NCBI RefSeq assembly: GCF_002101785.1
Contig: NZ_LQPJ01000139.1
Span: forward strand, 16,892 to 80,891
Reading direction: 5' to 3'
DNA from: Mycobacterium palustre
GTDB lineage: Bacteria > Actinomycetota > Actinomycetes > Mycobacteriales > Mycobacteriaceae
DNA length: 64,000 nucleotides
Positions 28,232 through 36,465 of the stretch are shown one piece after another. How positions within the stretch are numbered: the stretch's first letter is position 1; every line of letters starts with the position of its first letter. Below the pieces are notes generated by a model. That model was not told where the DNA came from. It did no database searches and saw only the letters and a program-made list of their open reading frames with translations. The translations under genes and the position numbers were made by a program.

Positions 28232-29869
28232 CTACGCGAGTTCGATGAGATCCCGGTACTCGTCGGACCAGTAATCCTCGGTCCCGTCGGGCAGCAGCAC
28301 CACGCGTTGCGGGTCGAGGGCCTCGGCCGCGCCCGGGTCGTGCGTCACCAGCACCACCGCCCCGTGATAGCTGCGCAGCGCGTCGAGGACCTGTTCGCGC
28401 GACGCGGGATCGAGGTTGTTGGTCGGTTCGTCGAGCAGCAGCACGTTGGCCGTCGACGCCACCAGGCCGGCCAGCGCGAGCCGGGTCTTCTCGCCGCCGG
28501 AGAGGGTGCCCGCCGGTTGTTCGAGCTGGGGGCCGCTGAACATGAACGCGCCGAGCAGGCCGCGTAGGTCTTGTTCGCCGGCTTCGGGTGCGGCGTGGCG
28601 GATGTTCTCCCAGACCGTTGCGTCGTTGTCGAGCGTGTCGTGTTCCTGCGCGAAATAGCCGATCCGCAAACCATGTCCGGGCTCGAGCCCTCCGGTGTCG
28701 GGTGTTTCGACGCCGGCCAGCAGCCGCAACAGCGTGGTCTTGCCGGCGCCGTTGAGGCCGAGCACCACCACCCGGGAGCCCCGGTCGATGGCCAGGTCGA
28801 CGCCGCTGAACACCTCCAGCGAGCCGTAGGACTTGCTCAGCCCCTTGGCCACCAGCGGCGTGCGCCCGCACGGGGCCGGGGTGGGGAACTTGATCCGGGC
28901 CACCTTGTCGGCGACGCGCTCCTCGTCGAGGGCGGCCATCATCCGATCCGCACGGCGCAACATGTTCTGCGCCGCAACGGCTTTGGTGGCTTTGGCGCCC
29001 AGCTTGGCGGCCTGCGCGCGCAGCGCGGCGGCCTTGCGCTCGGCGTTGGCGCGTTCGCGGCGGCGGCGCTGCTCGTCGGTGGCCCGGGCGTCGAGATACT
29101 TCTGCCAGCCCATGTTGTAGACGTCCATCTCGCCGCGCACCGCGTCCAAAAACCACACGCGGTTGACGACGTCGGCGAGCAGCTCGACGTTGTGGCTGAT
29201 GACCACCAGGCCGCCGGTGTGGCCCCGCAGGAAATCGCGCAGCCAGCCCACCGAATCGGCGTCGAGGTGGTTGGTCGGCTCGTCCAAAAGCAACGTGGTC
29301 CCAGAACCCGAGGCGCCCGCTCCGCCCTCCGACGCGGCGAACAGGATGCGCGCCAGCTCCACCCGGCGGCGCTGGCCCCCGGACAGCGTGCGCAGCTGCT
29401 GGGTCAGGACCCGGTCGGGCAGGCCGAGGCTCGCGCAGATCCGCCCGGCCTCGCTTTCGGCGCCGTAGCCGCCCAGCGCCACGAACCGCTCCTCGAGCTG
29501 GCCGTAGCGGCGAATCGCGCGGTCCCGCGCGTCGTCGTCGGCGACCTCGGCCATCAGGGCCCGCTGCTTTTCCAGGTCGGTGAGCAAGACGTCCAAGCCG
29601 CGCGCCGAGAGGACCCGGTCGCGGGCCAGCACGTCGAGGTCGCCCTCCTTGGGATCCTGTGGCAGATAACCGATTTCACCGGTGCGGGTGATCGATCCGG
29701 AGTAGGGCTCGGTCTCGCCGGCCAGGATGCGCAGGGTCGTCGTCTTGCCGGCGCCGTTGCGGCCGACCAGCCCGATGCGGTCGCCGGGCTGCACACGCAG
29801 GTCCGGGCCGTCGGGTGCGAGCAGGATGCGCGCGCCGGCGCGGACCTCGAGGTCCGTGGCCGTGATCAC
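28232..29869 (-). CDS. ABC-F family ATP-binding protein
   Basis: A 545-residue soluble protein with two ABC modules and no membrane domain. Module 1 has Walker A GRNGAGKTT (36-44), signature LSGGQRRRVELA and LLLDEPTNHLD; module 2 has GLNGAGKTT, TLSGGEKTRLALA and LLLDEPTNNLD. A charged helical linker (ATDEQRRRRERANAERKAAAL) joins them. ABC-F proteins act on the ribosome as translation factors or antibiotic-protection factors; which applies here is unknown. It follows echA12 by 15 bases on the same strand. Confidence 0.9.
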   Translation of the reverse strand: MITATDLEVRAGARILLAPDGPDLRVQPGDRIGLVGRNGAGKTTTLRILAGETEPYSGSITRTGEIGYLPQDPKEGDLDVLARDRVLSARGLDVLLTDLEKQRALMAEVADDDARDRAIRRYGQLEERFVALGGYGAESEAGRICASLGLPDRVLTQQLRTLSGGQRRRVELARILFAASEGGAGASGSGTTLLLDEPTNHLDADSVGWLRDFLRGHTGGLVVISHNVELLADVVNRVWFLDAVRGEMDVYNMGWQKYLDARATDEQRRRRERANAERKAAALRAQAAKLGAKATKAVAAQNMLRRADRMMAALDEERVADKVARIKFPTPAPCGRTPLVAKGLSKSYGSLEVFSGVDLAIDRGSRVVVLGLNGAGKTTLLRLLAGVETPDTGGLEPGHGLRIGYFAQEHDTLDNDATVWENIRHAAPEAGEQDLRGLLGAFMFSGPQLEQPAGTLSGGEKTRLALAGLVASTANVLLLDEPTNNLDPASREQVLDALRSYHGAVVLVTHDPGAAEALDPQRVVLLPDGTEDYWSDEYRDLIELA

Positions 29870-29884
29870 ATCTACTCCCGTTTG

Positions 29885-30694
29885 CTATTTGTCGTCGGTG
29901 AACACCGCCGGCCGTTTCTCTGCGCGCGCGGCAACCGCCTCTTCGAAGTTGGCGGTGAGCAGGCGGACGAAAAGCTGGCCCAAGCCTTCGGCTTGCATGT
30001 GCCCTTCCAGGCTACCGGCGTCCAGTCCACTCCATAGTGTGCGCTTGGTCAGTTCGGTCCCCGGGCGCGAGAAGGCCGCTATCCGCGCGGCGATCGCGTA
30101 GCAGGTGTCCAGCAGCTGCCCTTCGGGCACCTGACAGGACACCAGGCCGATGCGCTCGGCTTCCTCGGCGCTGACGTCGCGACCGGTCAGCATGATCTCG
30201 AAGGCTCGCGACGACCCGATGGCCCGGGGCAACAGGTAGCTCAGGCCCAGCTCGCTGGCGGTGAGCCCGTTGTTGATGCCCGCGGCCCGGAAGTAGGCGC
30301 TGGTCGAGGCGACCCGGATGTCGGCGGCCAGCGCCAGACACAGCCCGCCGCCGATGGCCGGCCCGTTGACCGCGGCGATCACCGGCTGGTGCAGCCGCCG
30401 CAGCGCCAGGATGACGTCGTCGAGCAACTCCATCGAGCGCAGCGCATAGGTCGGGCGGGTCAGCCCCTCGACGTGGGGCACCGCGCCCGCCGACTTGTGA
30501 TCGGCTCCCGAGGAGAATCCTTTGCCGGCGCCCGTCAGCACGACCACGCGCACGGCATTGTCGTAGGTGATCTTCTCGAGGGCCTCTTTGAGCGGCACCA
30601 TGACGTCGAACGCCATGGAGTTCATCCGCTCCGGCCGGTTGAGGGTTATCAGCGCGACCTCGGGCCGCGGGTGCTCTACCAGTACCAAGCTCAC
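29885..30694 (-). CDS. echA12: Enoyl-CoA hydratase/isomerase family protein EchA12
   Basis: A 269-residue crotonase-fold protein (M. tuberculosis EchA12 is 285). The oxyanion-hole elements are SSGADHKSA around 61-69 and GPAIGGGLCLALAADIRVAS around 110-129. ASELGLSYLLPR follows near the usual catalytic-Glu region; which Glu residues act is unclear. It presumably hydrates or isomerises 2-enoyl-CoA in lipid catabolism. Start GTG 30694. Confidence 0.88.
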   Translation of the reverse strand: MSLVLVEHPRPEVALITLNRPERMNSMAFDVMVPLKEALEKITYDNAVRVVVLTGAGKGFSSGADHKSAGAVPHVEGLTRPTYALRSMELLDDVILALRRLHQPVIAAVNGPAIGGGLCLALAADIRVASTSAYFRAAGINNGLTASELGLSYLLPRAIGSSRAFEIMLTGRDVSAEEAERIGLVSCQVPEGQLLDTCYAIAARIAAFSRPGTELTKRTLWSGLDAGSLEGHMQAEGLGQLFVRLLTANFEEAVAARAEKRPAVFTDDK

Positions 30695-30727
30695 CTGTGA
30701 AAGGTAGCGTGCTTCGACCGCCGGGGC

Positions 30728-31456
30728 TCAGACGTGGCCCATGCCGGTGGTCATCAGCACAACCCCCAGCGCCGCCACGACGACGCCGACGACCGCCCGC
30801 CAGCGGGCCTTCACCCACGTGTGCACGCGCGACATCACCGCGCTGGTCTGAACCGGCGCGACCAATTGGCTGACGATCGGGATCTCCGCGAACGCCAGCG
30901 ACAGGGCCGTGTACACCGCGGCGGCGCCGACCTGGGTGCCCACCGCGGTTCCGGACGCCAGGATGGCGGTGAGCACCCCAAGGTATCGAAAATCGGTCGT
31001 AATCGTCACTCCCACAAGGAATGTCACCCACGGCGGGGCCGACACAAGCGCATTCAGCGCGCGCGCCGACAGCCGCGAAAAAGCGTTCGCGCCAACTTGA
31101 TCCGGCCGGTCACCGGCGGGCACCGCAACCTTCGCCGGTTGCCGCACCGAAAAACGGACCGCAAAGCCCACCGCGACCACGAGCGCGAGCACGCCCATCG
31201 CGACCTGGATGTGCCCCATCGTCGAACTCGTGGTGGCCCGGTCCACCCGCTGCATCACCGAAGCCGCGACGCCGTGCAGCCCGATCAGCATCCCGACGCC
31301 CAGCACCACCGCCGCCGCCAGTGCCCCGAACCACAGGGCCACCAGATGCACCATGGGCCGGCGCCGGGTAAACAGCAGCACGACGATCCCGATTCGCACC
31401 GGGTCCGCGCCCGCGAACAGCCCTAGCGCCAGCACCGTGGCCCACATGGGCGGCAC
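30728..31456 (-). CDS. GAP/SfLAP family multi-TM protein (lipid-addressing family)
   Basis: A 242-residue, six-helix membrane protein: LALGLFAGADPVRIGIVVLLF, VHLVALWFGALAAAVVLGVG, MGVLALVVAVGFAVRF, WVTFLVGVTITTDFRYLGVL, a helix near AVYTALSLAFAEIPIV, and VVGVVVAALGVVLMTTGM. The ADPVRIG and PPW-x-TFLVG patterns are typical of the family containing GPL-addressing protein Gap and sulfolipid-1-addressing protein Sap, which help export surface glycolipids in mycobacteria. The substrate is unknown. Placed 33 bases upstream of echA12 on the same strand. The 138-base gap up to the thioredoxin stop shows nothing notable. Confidence 0.75.
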   Translation of the reverse strand: MPPMWATVLALGLFAGADPVRIGIVVLLFTRRRPMVHLVALWFGALAAAVVLGVGMLIGLHGVAASVMQRVDRATTSSTMGHIQVAMGVLALVVAVGFAVRFSVRQPAKVAVPAGDRPDQVGANAFSRLSARALNALVSAPPWVTFLVGVTITTDFRYLGVLTAILASGTAVGTQVGAAAVYTALSLAFAEIPIVSQLVAPVQTSAVMSRVHTWVKARWRAVVGVVVAALGVVLMTTGMGHV

Positions 31457-31594
31457 TCTACCGCCCGCGGCGCCGTGGCCAGGAGAAAAGACGCTCCCGT
31501 GCTGAAGGTCGGGCGCCGAGGGCCGTGGCGCTACCGGCTTTCGGCTCCGACGGCGGCTCGTCGGATCATGCCTGTTCGGCCCGGGCGGGCGGCC

Positions 31595-31930
31595 CTAAAC
31601 TGCCGAGACGTCGAACGCCTTGACCTGCTGCACCAGGTCCTCCAGCGCCGCGGGCGGCAGCGCACCGGCCTGGTTGAACAGCAGCTTGCCCTTCTTGAAC
31701 GCCATCAGCGTGGGGATGGACCGGATTTGCGCGGCCGCGGCCAGCTGTGGCTCGGCTTCGGTGTCGACCTTGGCGTAGACGACGTCGGGGTGCTTTTCCG
31801 ACGACGCCTGGAAGGTCGGCCCGAACTGGCGGCATGGCCCGCACCAGGAGGCCCAGAAGTCGACGAGCACGATGTCGTTGCCCTCGATGGTCTCGTTGAA
31901 CTTCTCGGCGGTGAGATTGACTGTGGTCAC
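31595..31930 (-). CDS. trxA: Thioredoxin
   Basis: A 111-residue thioredoxin with the active site WASWCGPC, the cis-Pro loop RSIPTLMAFK, and a C-terminal helix. It corresponds to M. tuberculosis Rv1471 (named trxB1 there, although it is a thioredoxin, not a reductase). GTG 31930 starts VTTVNLTAEKF in line with that protein; the ATG at 32002 would add 24 residues with no counterpart. Reduces protein disulfides in the cytoplasm. Divergent from fadE15 with a 172-base gap. Confidence 0.93.
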   Translation of the reverse strand: MTTVNLTAEKFNETIEGNDIVLVDFWASWCGPCRQFGPTFQASSEKHPDVVYAKVDTEAEPQLAAAAQIRSIPTLMAFKKGKLLFNQAGALPPAALEDLVQQVKAFDVSAV

Positions 31931-32102
31931 GGGCGTATCAACGTACCGAGTCGGCGCGATGTTCCCGCGGGCCGGTGGGCGTTGAATTTGCCTCTGGCAC
32001 AAGGTCGCGGCGCCGCGAGGTTACGGTTGCGTACGTTTTCCCACGTCGGACAGACTGAGGGCTGACGATCCGCCTGTCTTGAAAACCAGTGAAAGAATCG
32101 CC

Positions 32103-33932
32103 TTGAGCCATTACATCGCCAACGTCCGCGATCTCGAGTTCAACCTCTTCGAGGTGCTCGACCTGGGCGCGGTGCTGGGCAGCGGAAGCTACAGCGACCT
32201 CGACGAGGACACCGTCCGGACGATCCTGGCCGAGGCCGCCCGCCTGGCCGAGGGGCCGGTCGCCGAGTCCTTCGCCGCGGCCGACCGCAACCCGCCGGTG
32301 TTCGATCCCGCCGAGCACACCATCAGCGTGCCCGACGAGCTGGCCAAGACGGTGCAGGCGATCAAGGACGCCGAGTGGTGGCGGCTGAACCTGTCCGAGG
32401 AGATAGGCGGCATGCCCGCGCCGGCGCCGCTGGTGTGGGCCGTCAACGAGATGATCATCTGCGCCAACCCCTCCGCGAACTTCTTCTGCCTGGGCTACTT
32501 CATGGCCCAGGCGCTCTTCGCCGAGGGCAACGAGGAGCAAAAGCGTTGGGCCGCAATGGGTGTGGAGCGCGGCTGGCAAGCAACCATGGTGCTCACCGAA
32601 CCCGACGCGGGGTCCGATGTGGGCGCCGGGCGCGCCAAGGCCGTCGCGCAGCCCGACGGGACGTGGCACATCGAGGGTGTCAAGCGGTTCATCTCCGGCG
32701 GCGACGTGGGCGACACCGCCGAGAACATCTTCCATCTGGTGCTGGCCCGGCCCGAGGGCGCCGGACCGGGCACCAAGGGATTGAGCCTGTTCTATGTGCC
32801 CAAGTACCTGTTCGACCCGGATACGCTGGAACTGCGTTCCCGCAACGGCGTTTTCGTCACCGGCGTGGAACACAAGATGGGCATCAAGTCCTCGCCCACG
32901 TGTGAACTGACGTTCGGCGCCACCGACGTGCCGGCCGTCGGCTACCTGGTCGGCGACGTGCACAACGGGATCGCGCAGATGTTCACCGTGATCGAGCAGG
33001 CCCGCATGACGATCGGCGTCAAGGCCGCCGGCACGCTGTCCACCGGCTACCTGAACGCGCTGGCTTTCGCCAAGGAGCGGGTGCAGGGGGCCGACCTGAC
33101 CCAGATGGCCGACAAGACCGCCCCGCGCGTGACGATCATCCACCACCCCGACGTGCGGCGCAGCCTGATGACACAGAAGGCCTACGCCGAGGGGCTGCGC
33201 GCGCTGTACATGTATGCGGCCGCGCACCAGGACGACGCTGTGGCGCAACGGGTTTCGGGCGCGGACCACGACATGGCGCACCGCGTCGACGACCTGCTGC
33301 TGCCGATCGTCAAGGGCGCCAGCTCCGAGCGGGCCTACGAGATCCTGACCGAGTCGCTGCAGACCCTGGGCGGCTCCGGCTTTTTGGTCGACTATCCGCT
33401 GGAGCAGTACATCCGCGATTCCAAGATCGATTCGCTCTACGAGGGCACCACCGCCATCCAGGCCCTGGACTTCTTTTTTCGCAAGATCGTCCGCGACCGC
33501 GGCGAGGCCCTGCAGTTCCTGACGGCCCAGATCAGCAAGACCATCGACACCTGCGACGAGGCGCTCAAGCCGCAAGCCGAGCTGCTGCAGACCGCCCTGG
33601 ACGAGGTCACCGCCATGACGGCCGCGCTCACCGGATACCTGATGGCGGCGCCCCAGCAGCCGACGGAGATCTACAAGGTCGGGCTCGGGTCGGTGCGGTA
33701 CCTGCTCGCCGTCGGTGACCTGCTGATCGGTTGGCGGTTGCTGGTGCAGGCCGGCGTCGCGCACGCCGCACTGGCCGGTGCGCCGTCGGAGCAGGACGCG
33801 CCGTTCTATCGGGGCAAGATCGCCACCGCGGCGTTCTTTGCCAAGAACATGCTGCCGAGGCTGACCGCGCAGCGCAAAGTCCTCGAGTCCATCGACGACG
33901 AGGTCATGCGCATCTCCGAAGACGCCTTCTAA
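32103..33932 (+). CDS. fadE15: Acyl-CoA dehydrogenase, long FadE5-like class
   Basis: 609 residues from TTG 32103, exactly the length of FadE15. It is an FAD-dependent fatty acyl-CoA dehydrogenase of the ~600-residue class with an extra C-terminal domain. Visible are the acyl-CoA/FAD region (TMVLTEPDAGSDVGAGRAKA), HIEGVKRFISGGD, and DSLYEGTTAIQALDFFFRK, whose Glu is the expected catalytic base. The sequence upstream of TTG has only a weak ribosome-binding site; ATG 32079 would add 8 residues. Confidence 0.9.
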   Translation: MSHYIANVRDLEFNLFEVLDLGAVLGSGSYSDLDEDTVRTILAEAARLAEGPVAESFAAADRNPPVFDPAEHTISVPDELAKTVQAIKDAEWWRLNLSEEIGGMPAPAPLVWAVNEMIICANPSANFFCLGYFMAQALFAEGNEEQKRWAAMGVERGWQATMVLTEPDAGSDVGAGRAKAVAQPDGTWHIEGVKRFISGGDVGDTAENIFHLVLARPEGAGPGTKGLSLFYVPKYLFDPDTLELRSRNGVFVTGVEHKMGIKSSPTCELTFGATDVPAVGYLVGDVHNGIAQMFTVIEQARMTIGVKAAGTLSTGYLNALAFAKERVQGADLTQMADKTAPRVTIIHHPDVRRSLMTQKAYAEGLRALYMYAAAHQDDAVAQRVSGADHDMAHRVDDLLLPIVKGASSERAYEILTESLQTLGGSGFLVDYPLEQYIRDSKIDSLYEGTTAIQALDFFFRKIVRDRGEALQFLTAQISKTIDTCDEALKPQAELLQTALDEVTAMTAALTGYLMAAPQQPTEIYKVGLGSVRYLLAVGDLLIGWRLLVQAGVAHAALAGAPSEQDAPFYRGKIATAAFFAKNMLPRLTAQRKVLESIDDEVMRISEDAF

Positions 33933-34008
33933 AGCGGCCATCACACAGTTCACGCACAGCTTTAGGGGGTACATCTTTTCCTGGCCCACCACGATTGGAG
34001 ACGCGTCG

Positions 34009-34815
34009 ATGTCTGTCAGCTGTCCTGCGCCCCGGCTCACCCGATTCGCCATCCTCGCCGTAACGGGCGCCGCCGCGCTGTCGGTGGCGGCGTGCGGCTC
34101 GTCGAATCAGTCGAGTTCGACGTCGACCTCCACCTCCACCTCGACCTCGACGGTGACCTCGACGACCACCACCCCGGCGCCGGCCCAGGGCGAGGCGCAG
34201 GTCAACGGTTTGGTCGCGTCGGTGGCCGGTAACTCGCTGCAGGTCACCAAGGACGACAACAGCAACGCCACCGTGAACTTCACGTCCACGACCAAGATCA
34301 CGGAGGTGGCTCCGGCGACGCTCAGCGACGTCACCTCGGGCAGCTGCGTCACCGTGCGGCCCACCCAGGAAATTCAGCCCGGCGGTCAGCAGCCGGTCAC
34401 CGCGGCATCCGTCCGGGTGAGCCCCTCGGTCAACGGCACCTGCCCGAAGCCCAAGGACAACAAGCCGGGCTCCGCGCCGGGTGCGACGACCCCCGCGCCG
34501 TCCGGTTCCCCGTCGCCGGCGCCGGCCAAGCCGAAGCCCCTGCAGGGTTCGGTCGCTTCGGTGACCGGCGGCACCATCACCGTCGCGGGCACCGACGCCA
34601 GCGGCAACACCACCCAGACCTCCGTGACGGTCGACGACAAGACCAAGTACACCAAGCTGGTTTCCTCGACCCCCGAGGCGATCACCCAGGGCAAGTGCGT
34701 CTCCGCGCGCGGAACCACCGACAACGGCGGCGCGCTGCAGGCGACGTCGATCAGGCTGCGCGCGGCCGTCGACGGCAAGTGCCCGGGGCCCGGGCAGCCA
34801 CCCCGCGGTCACTGA
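34009..34815 (+). CDS. Secreted lipoprotein with two DUF5666-like repeats
   Basis: A 268-residue exported protein: signal sequence with lipobox LSVAAC (lipidated C29), then a Ser/Thr-rich tract encoded by a hexanucleotide repeat, then two beta-rich modules (~65-145 starting QVNGLVASVAGNSLQVTKDD; ~180-255 starting LQGSVASVTGGTITVAG) separated by a Pro-rich linker. Each module has the pattern V-x-S-V-x-G-x-x-I/L-x-V…SGSC or GKCVS typical of DUF5666. The function is unknown. ATG 34009 has GGAG 8 bases upstream. A paralogue follows directly. Confidence 0.8.
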   Translation: MSVSCPAPRLTRFAILAVTGAAALSVAACGSSNQSSSTSTSTSTSTSTVTSTTTTPAPAQGEAQVNGLVASVAGNSLQVTKDDNSNATVNFTSTTKITEVAPATLSDVTSGSCVTVRPTQEIQPGGQQPVTAASVRVSPSVNGTCPKPKDNKPGSAPGATTPAPSGSPSPAPAKPKPLQGSVASVTGGTITVAGTDASGNTTQTSVTVDDKTKYTKLVSSTPEAITQGKCVSARGTTDNGGALQATSIRLRAAVDGKCPGPGQPPRGH

Positions 34816-34871
34816 GGTGATCTTGATTACGGGTCGGTGAAAACGGCGCCTTGCTGGGTATTTCGCGCCGA

Positions 34872-35627
34872 ATGCGGACCGCACGATCGGCCAGTCCCCG
34901 ACTACTGGCGCAGCTCTCGATCGTCGCGGTCGTCGCCGTCGTCAGCCTCACCGTCGCCATGTGCCACTCGGACCGCACGCCCACCGGCGGCGCCGGCAAA
35001 CGGACGGTGACGGCCGTCCCGACGAGCCCGGCGCCCGCCGCGGCGCCGAGCCCGGCTCCGGTGCCGGCGCCGCCCGTGCCCAAGGATTACGTCGAGGGCC
35101 TGGTCGAATCGGTCTCGGGCGGCACGATCCGGCTGCGGACGCGGACCGGCTCGGCGACGGTGGACTTTTCGCCGGCGACACGGGTCGTCGAGCAGGCGCC
35201 GGCCCGGCTGACCGACGTCACCCCGGGCAGCTGCATCAACGTGCGGGCCACTCCGCAAAGCGCCCCTCCGCCCGGCGCGATCACCGCGCAATCGGTGACC
35301 GTCACCCCCGCGGTCGACGCGAAATGTCCACCCCCGCCGGGCTTTTACGGAATGGTCGCCTCGGTTTCGGGCGACACGATCGCCGTCAACGGCCTCGGTC
35401 CCGCCCGTCAAAGCGCGCCCACCGACGTGACCGTCGCCGACTCGACCGCCTACAACAAGCAGACGCCGTCGAGCCCCGAAGCGATCGGAAACGGAAAGTG
35501 CATGGGTGCGCAGGGAACCAACAGCGGCGGCGCGCTTCAGGCCGTGACGATCGCCTTGCAAGCCTGCCCGCCGATGGGGCGCCCGCACCACCACCTACAC
35601 CTGCCGCACCTGCACTTCCACTTGTAG
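34872..35627 (+). CDS. Secreted DUF5666-like protein with a His-rich C-terminus
   Basis: A 251-residue paralogue of the preceding gene. It has a basic N-terminus and hydrophobic segment (~11-30) ending in V-A-M-C31, not a standard lipobox (Met at -1), so it may be a signal anchor instead. A Pro/Ala linker and two DUF5666-like modules follow (VEGLVESVSGGTIRLRTRTG; YGMVASVSGDTIAVNG). It ends in a His-rich tail with seven His in the last 15 residues (HHHLHLPHLHFHL), which could bind metal. The start is uncertain: ATG 34872 or TTG 34851. Confidence 0.72.
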   Translation: MRTARSASPRLLAQLSIVAVVAVVSLTVAMCHSDRTPTGGAGKRTVTAVPTSPAPAAAPSPAPVPAPPVPKDYVEGLVESVSGGTIRLRTRTGSATVDFSPATRVVEQAPARLTDVTPGSCINVRATPQSAPPPGAITAQSVTVTPAVDAKCPPPPGFYGMVASVSGDTIAVNGLGPARQSAPTDVTVADSTAYNKQTPSSPEAIGNGKCMGAQGTNSGGALQAVTIALQACPPMGRPHHHLHLPHLHFHL

Positions 35628-35653
35628 GCGGATGGGTTCGTAGGCGGATCGGT

Positions 35654-36001
35654 CTAGACGGTGAAGCCGAGCGCGCGCAGCTGCTCGCGGCCGTCCTCGG
35701 TGATCTTGTCCGGGCCCCACGGCGGGTTCCACACCCAGTTGATCCGCAGGTCGTCGACCAGGCCGCTGCCGACCAGCGCGCTGCGCGACTGGTCCTCGAT
35801 GACGTCGGTCAGCGGGCAGGCCGCCGACGTCAGCGTCATGTCGATCAGCGCGACGGTCCCGTCGTCGCCCTCCTCGATGTTCATGCCGTAGACCAGTCCG
35901 AGGTCGACGACGTTGATGCCCAGCTCGGGGTCGACGACGTCGCGCATCGCCTCCTCGACGTCGGCGAGCAGTTCGTCGTCCGGTGCGGTGGTTTCGCTCA
36001 T
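35654..36001 (-). CDS. sufT: SufT/DUF59 family Fe-S assembly protein
   Basis: 115 residues, the same as Rv1466. MIP18/DUF59 fold: LLADVEEAMRDVVDPELGIN, VVDLGLVYG, and LTSAACPLTD with the conserved Cys. Acts in Fe-S cluster maturation. Last gene of the suf operon; ATG 36001 overlaps the sufU stop (ATGA). An ATG at 36076 lies inside sufU and is not used. Confidence 0.92.
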   Translation of the reverse strand: MSETTAPDDELLADVEEAMRDVVDPELGINVVDLGLVYGMNIEEGDDGTVALIDMTLTSAACPLTDVIEDQSRSALVGSGLVDDLRINWVWNPPWGPDKITEDGREQLRALGFTV

Positions 36002-36465
36002 CGGTGATCCTCCTTCAAACCCGTCGCGGCCTGGCTCAGCGCGTCCTTGAACGCCATCCACCCCAGCAGCGCGCACTTCACCCGCGCCGGGTATTTGGCC
36101 ACCCCGGCGAACGCCACCCCATCGCCCAGCACGTCCTCGTCGCCCTCGATGGTGCCGCGCGACGACACCATCTCGGTGAAGGCCGTGACGATCTTGAGCG
36201 CCTCGCCCACGCTCTGCCCGATCACCTGCTGGGCGAGCACCGACGTCGCCGCCTGGCTGATCGAGCAGCCCTGCCCGTCATACGAGACGTCGGTGACGGT
36301 TTCGCCGTCGTCGGACAGGCTGACCCGCAGGGTGACCTCGTCGCCGCAGACCGGGTTGACGTGGTAGACCTGCGCGGCGAACGGCTCCCGCAGCCCCCGG
36401 TGTTGCGGGTGCTTGTAGTGATCGAGGATCACGTCCTGGTAGATCTGCTCGAGCCGCAAAGTCAG
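35998..36465 (-). CDS. sufU: SufU-type Fe-S scaffold / sulfurtransferase
   Basis: A ~155-residue Zn-dependent SufU protein that accepts sulfur from SufS. Zn ligands counted from the inner TTG are C38, D40, C65 and C129 (NPVCGDE, GQGCSIS, RVKCALLG). The start is ambiguous: TTG 36459 is the first usual start codon, but the tuberculosis protein starts two residues earlier, where this genome has CTG (36463-36465) overlapping the sufS stop as CTGA, in the place of the usual GTGA/ATGA coupling. Coordinates here use that CTG. Confidence 0.88.
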   Translation of the reverse strand: MTLRLEQIYQDVILDHYKHPQHRGLREPFAAQVYHVNPVCGDEVTLRVSLSDDGETVTDVSYDGQGCSISQAATSVLAQQVIGQSVGEALKIVTAFTEMVSSRGTIEGDEDVLGDGVAFAGVAKYPARVKCALLGWMAFKDALSQAATGLKEDHR

